From SHZL01 sp963784425 (GTDB lineage Bacteria; Pseudomonadota; Gammaproteobacteria; Xanthomonadales; SZUA-36): DNA of 64,000 nucleotides. Shown one piece after another: positions 60,796 through 64,000 of the stretch. A program made the position numbers and the translations under genes. Below the pieces are notes generated by a model. It saw only the letters and a list, made by a program, of their open reading frames with translations. It was not told the origin of the DNA and ran no database searches. Position 1 is the stretch's first letter; every line of letters begins with the position of its first letter. The DNA is taken from contig CAWARM010000010.1 of the NCBI GenBank assembly GCA_963784425.1, positions 186,001-250,000 of the forward strand, given 5' to 3'.

Positions 60796-61913
60796 TTTGC
60801 CGCCTGCAGAAACAGGTAATCGTAATGGATCAGCGGTTTGTGCCCGCGCTGACCCAACAGCTTCTCCGCTTCCTCGTGGCCATAACGGCTCCGCCCGCAG
60901 CCAAGGACCTCGCCTGCGCTGTTTCTGATCTGGATTACATCGCCTTTTTCGAACGGCCCTTCAACCGCTTCGACACCCACGGGCAACAGGCTGGTCAGCC
61001 GGCTACGGTCGAGTAAAGCGGCCTCTGCACCGGCGTTGATTGTGACACTGCCACTGGTACTGGCCTGGGCACTGGCCAGCCAGCGCTTGGCAGGTGAGGT
61101 TTCCCCCTGCGCAGGAAACCGGGTGCCGACATTCACTCCTGCGACCACGTTCAGCAGGATGTTTTCGCTGCCACCGTCTGCAATCACGACTTCTATCCCC
61201 AGGTTGGCAGTTTTACGCGCCACCGCGATCTTGCTGTGCATGCCGCCGCGCCCAAGTGTCGAGGTGCCACGCTGTACGATTTCCTCAGCCTGGTACTGCT
61301 TGTCATCCCAGCGGCGAATATAGTCAGAAGCAGGGCCTGCGGAGCCCGGGGCGCGGTCATAAACTCCGGGCACAGTGCTGAGGAGGCAGAGCAGATCGGC
61401 ATTCAACATACCGGCCAACAGCCCCGCCAACTCATCGTTGTCGGTAAACATCAATTCCGTTACAGCCACCACGTCATTTTCATTGACGATGGGCACCACG
61501 CCACAGTCCAGCAAGGCCTCGATGCAGGACCGCATGTTGAGATAGTGGCGGCGAGTCTGGAAATCGCTGCGCGTAGCCAACACCTGGGCTACCGTCAGGC
61601 CACGTGCATTGAAGTGTTGCCGCCAGGTTTCCATCAGGCGCACTTGCCCGGTTGCAGCCAGGGCCTGTTTGCGGGTAACCGAGTTGGGGATGTGTTGCAG
61701 TTTTTTCGCGCCGGCTTCGGATTTCATCACTCCCGTGCCGGCTGCCACGGCGCCGGATGAAACCAGCAGGACCTGCCAGCCATCCTGGCCAAGGTCACTG
61801 ACCTGCGCGGCCAGGCTGGCCAGTGAGGGTATGTTCAGTGCGCCATTTGCGTCACACAGAACCTGGCTCCCGACTTTGACGACGATGCGCCTTGGTGTGT
61901 TCTGATGGTCCAC
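60792..61913 (-). CDS. proB: Glutamate 5-kinase with PUA domain
   Basis: First, feedback-inhibited step of proline synthesis. 373 residues: an amino-acid-kinase domain (IVVKVGSQVLCDANGALNIP, VLLVSSGAVAAG, PIVNENDVVAVTEL, TLGRGGMHSKIAVARKTANLG) and a C-terminal PUA domain (about 285-373). It starts with GTG, 6 bases after the stop of the upstream M49-like gene, and lacks a clear Shine-Dalgarno, so coupling with that gene is likely. Confidence 0.96.
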   Translation of the reverse strand: MDHQNTPRRIVVKVGSQVLCDANGALNIPSLASLAAQVSDLGQDGWQVLLVSSGAVAAGTGVMKSEAGAKKLQHIPNSVTRKQALAATGQVRLMETWRQHFNARGLTVAQVLATRSDFQTRRHYLNMRSCIEALLDCGVVPIVNENDVVAVTELMFTDNDELAGLLAGMLNADLLCLLSTVPGVYDRAPGSAGPASDYIRRWDDKQYQAEEIVQRGTSTLGRGGMHSKIAVARKTANLGIEVVIADGGSENILLNVVAGVNVGTRFPAQGETSPAKRWLASAQASTSGSVTINAGAEAALLDRSRLTSLLPVGVEAVEGPFEKGDVIQIRNSAGEVLGCGRSRYGHEEAEKLLGQRGHKPLIHYDYLFLQAAK

Positions 61914-61919
61914 CGGCGA

Positions 61920-63635
61920 TTACAGTCCCAGTACCTCTGCGCCCTGTTCGAACACCACATCGACCGGGATGTTGGCCGCGCCGAGGCGATCCAGGTCGGC
62001 TTGCAGTTGTGGTTGGATTTGCCCTTGCTGCGCGACGAAAGCAGCGACTTGTTCGTAGTTGCCATCACCTTGCAGCGTCAGCAGGGTGCGGCTCAGGTCG
62101 GCCGCCGCCTGTTCGAATTGCGGCACGTTGATGCGGTACTTGCCCGTTGCTTCATCACGGCTGAACGCACCCGCCTGTTGGAAGAAGTTAAAGCAGATCA
62201 TGTTGGCCTTGCCATGTGCGTCGCTGGTCCCAAACCGAATGGAACGGAAAATCCCAGCCATGAAAGTGACGTAGTTCTGCATGATTTCACCTTCGGTGAT
62301 CTCGCCTTTCTCGCGCAGTTTTTGCACCATATACAAGCCAAGGATGTCGGCTTTGCCTTCCTCCAGCGCCGATGCATACTCCTTCAGCGCCTGCCTGACG
62401 GTGTTCTGGCCGTCCAGCGTGTTCTTGATACCCAGGCCATGGGCCACTTCATGGAACATGATGTTGCTGAAAAATGCATCAAAGGTAACGTACGGCAACT
62501 GGTTGTCTGCAATCAGCATGTCGGCCACGGGTAACATGATCTGGTTGTACTTGGCCAGCATCGCGTTCTTCAGTTGCAGGCGGCGCGTGCCTTTTTGCAG
62601 TTGCACCTGCTCGTCATTGGGCAGGTTGATCGCAATGGTTTTGCCGCCGGCATTGGCCTGGCCGGCGTAATACACCACGTCGTAGGCATTCAGGTCCGCG
62701 TCTCCACCCGGTACTTCCTTTTTGTATTCATCCGCTACCGGCAATCCGGTTTGCAGTTCCGGCAGGAACTGCGCAAAGCGCGCCAGCCGGGCGCTCCAAT
62801 CCATGTCTTTGATCAGCACGTAAGCTTCGTAGCCTGCGCGGTAGCCGAACAGCCTGTCCTCGTAGGTCTCGATCGGCCCAATAACCAACTCAACCTGGTT
62901 GTTTTTCATGTCCATCCAAGCCATGTCCGAAGGCCGAAAGTCGTCACTTTCGAGCGCATGGGCGCGCATCAGCAGGTAATTCGCAAATTCCTCGTCTGTC
63001 GAAAGCTGAGCTGCCTGCCGAAGCAATTCGGCGGCCGCAGTCAGTTGGCTCTTGTAGGCCTCGCTGTAGGGCTGCAGCACCAGTCCGCCTTGCTCGTTGC
63101 GCCGGACCAGGGAATACAGCCCGTTCTTGCCTTCCTGGTTCCAGGCTTCGAATTCATCTTTGGTCATGTCTTCCGGGTAAAAACGTGCACCCGGGGGCTT
63201 GGGGCCTGCACCCTCGATAAATGGCTGATCCCCGGCAAGCCTGTCCCACGGGCCATAATTGATTTCAGCAAACCGCCGTTCCGCCGGGTCGTTGATGCTG
63301 GCAAGCAATGCGTTCTTGTCGCCATAAGTCTGCAGCCAATAAATGTCGTCCATGATGCTGGCGGCCTTGATCAGCAGGACGATCATCTGCTTCTGGCTGT
63401 CATCGAGGCTATCGAGCCTGGCGGTGAGGCGGACCGTGGCATAGATATCAAATCGTGAATTCTTTCCGGGGGAAGGCTGCTCGGACGGTGTCTCCATGAC
63501 AGGCGTTGCGGTCGGGGCCTGGGTACTCTCCACTGACGGTTCTTCGGCTTGCTGCTCGCGTTGGCATCCTGCCAGTGACAGGGACAAACACAGGAACATG
63601 GACAGGACCAGGGGCAGGATGCAAATTCGCAGCAT
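61920..63635 (-). CDS. M49-like (dipeptidyl-peptidase III family) metallopeptidase lipoprotein
   Basis: 571 residues: signal peptide with lipobox LAGC (about residue 24), a Pro/Thr/Glu-rich linker, then a helical domain with the zincin motif FHEVAHGLG (about residue 408) and the downstream ligand region ALEEGKADILGLYMVQKL, which in family M49 carries the third zinc ligand (EExKAD). Classical M49 enzymes have HExxGH; this one has HExxH. The DGQNTVRQALKEYASALEEG context also fits this family. It is likely anchored in the envelope, acting on peptides. The frame extends upstream to 63809, but the start at 63635 gives the signal peptide. Confidence 0.82.
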   Translation of the reverse strand: MLRICILPLVLSMFLCLSLSLAGCQREQQAEEPSVESTQAPTATPVMETPSEQPSPGKNSRFDIYATVRLTARLDSLDDSQKQMIVLLIKAASIMDDIYWLQTYGDKNALLASINDPAERRFAEINYGPWDRLAGDQPFIEGAGPKPPGARFYPEDMTKDEFEAWNQEGKNGLYSLVRRNEQGGLVLQPYSEAYKSQLTAAAELLRQAAQLSTDEEFANYLLMRAHALESDDFRPSDMAWMDMKNNQVELVIGPIETYEDRLFGYRAGYEAYVLIKDMDWSARLARFAQFLPELQTGLPVADEYKKEVPGGDADLNAYDVVYYAGQANAGGKTIAINLPNDEQVQLQKGTRRLQLKNAMLAKYNQIMLPVADMLIADNQLPYVTFDAFFSNIMFHEVAHGLGIKNTLDGQNTVRQALKEYASALEEGKADILGLYMVQKLREKGEITEGEIMQNYVTFMAGIFRSIRFGTSDAHGKANMICFNFFQQAGAFSRDEATGKYRINVPQFEQAAADLSRTLLTLQGDGNYEQVAAFVAQQGQIQPQLQADLDRLGAANIPVDVVFEQGAEVLGL

Positions 63636-63834
63636 GGCATTTCTCTCAATCAGGGCCGGTAAACCGGGCGAAAACAGTGAGTAAAACAAGGCGGTTATGA
63701 TATCAGTTCCGGGTCTTCGCCGGCGCTGGAAAACATTGAAATCGTCCCCATTTACCAGCCCGTACATTATAATTACCGATTGCATCGCCGGGCCCGCCCG
63801 CATGCGCATCGTATTACCAAGCAGGTAAATGAAA

Positions 63835-64000
63835 ATGCCGATATATGAATACCGTTGCCAGTCCTGTGGCCATGAACTCGAAAAGTTGCAACGCCTGAGC
63901 GATCCGGTTTTGACGGATTGTCCGGGGTGCGGAAAAGCGCAGTTGAAGCGCCTTATTTCGGCAGCCGGTTTCCGCCTTAAAGGCGCGGGTTGGTATGAAA
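63835..64000 (+). CDS. FmdB-type zinc-ribbon protein, N-terminal part (cut by window edge)
   Basis: The first 55 codons are present: MPIYEYRCQSCGHELEKLQR, with a Cys-x2-Cys knuckle (residues about 8 and 11) and a second one in DCPGCGKAQ, the regulatory zinc-ribbon of the FmdB family. ATG 63835 matches the family start MPIYEY; another ATG lies 6 bases upstream. It is divergent from the M49-like gene. In many gammaproteobacteria this gene precedes aspS, which would lie beyond the window. Confidence 0.9.
   Translation, partial: MPIYEYRCQSCGHELEKLQRLSDPVLTDCPGCGKAQLKRLISAAGFRLKGAGWYE

Overview
The window reads as chromosomal DNA of a gammaproteobacterium. This rests on the gene order uppS-cdsA-dxr-rseP-bamA-skp-lpxD-fabZ-lpxA-lpxB behind rpsB-tsf-pyrH-frr, the map-glnD-dapD set, and a PhoPQ-like two-component pair. 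I cannot place it to genus from sequence alone. Coding density is high, genes overlap by 1 to 11 bases in many operons, and I see no rRNA, tRNA, CRISPR array, prophage or complete insertion sequence.

Layout. 1-13583 (minus strand): a translation and envelope-biogenesis cluster from rpsB down to a truncated lpxB, covering ribosomal protein S2, EF-Ts, UMP kinase, ribosome recycling, isoprenoid and phospholipid synthesis, outer-membrane assembly and lipid A. 13593-14337: a non-coding stretch with two palindromic elements, a 33-codon ORF with a perfect ribosome binding site, and a terminator. 14315-18145: a MarR regulator divergent from hpd-hmgA-FAH (tyrosine/homogentisate degradation). 18203-22870: two DUF4398/OmpA envelope lipoproteins, a DUF465 protein, and reverse transsulfuration (CBS and cystathionine gamma-lyase). 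22981-28264 (minus): acetoacetyl-CoA synthetase with ETF alpha, ETF beta and ETF-quinone oxidoreductase. 28428-31956: an uptake locus for zinc or a similar metal (small Cys protein, beta-barrel, binding protein, permease, but no ATPase). 31953-37418 (minus): an amidohydrolase lipoprotein, then a TetR-controlled HlyD/ABC-2 exporter operon. 37530-42436: dusA, an amidinotransferase-family hydrolase, a PepSY protein with a response regulator and histidine kinase, and a half-length MazG.

42416-47250 is the most unusual region. It is a tandem array of five secreted proteins. Four carry a C-terminal IPTL-CTERM sorting signal and are almost identical in the N-terminal half and C-terminus but differ in the middle. 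Three carry the same sigma70-type promoter, which itself contains a copy of the last codons of mazG, and four are followed by the same hairpin terminator. A shorter, single-module member sits directly behind one of the terminators. This looks like a recently expanding family of exosortase-processed surface proteins.

47399-64000: prmC; map-glnD-dapD-dapE; five consecutive hairpins; clpB; an amidohydrolase; then a minus-strand group made of an M49-like metallopeptidase lipoprotein, proB, proA and a glutamine amidotransferase; and the start of an FmdB-type zinc-ribbon gene. Short palindromic repeats sharing a GGAGCCTCTGAT/GGAAGCTCTGAAT half-site are scattered through the window, and there is one repeat of the GGGGTCAGAGTACAATTT type.
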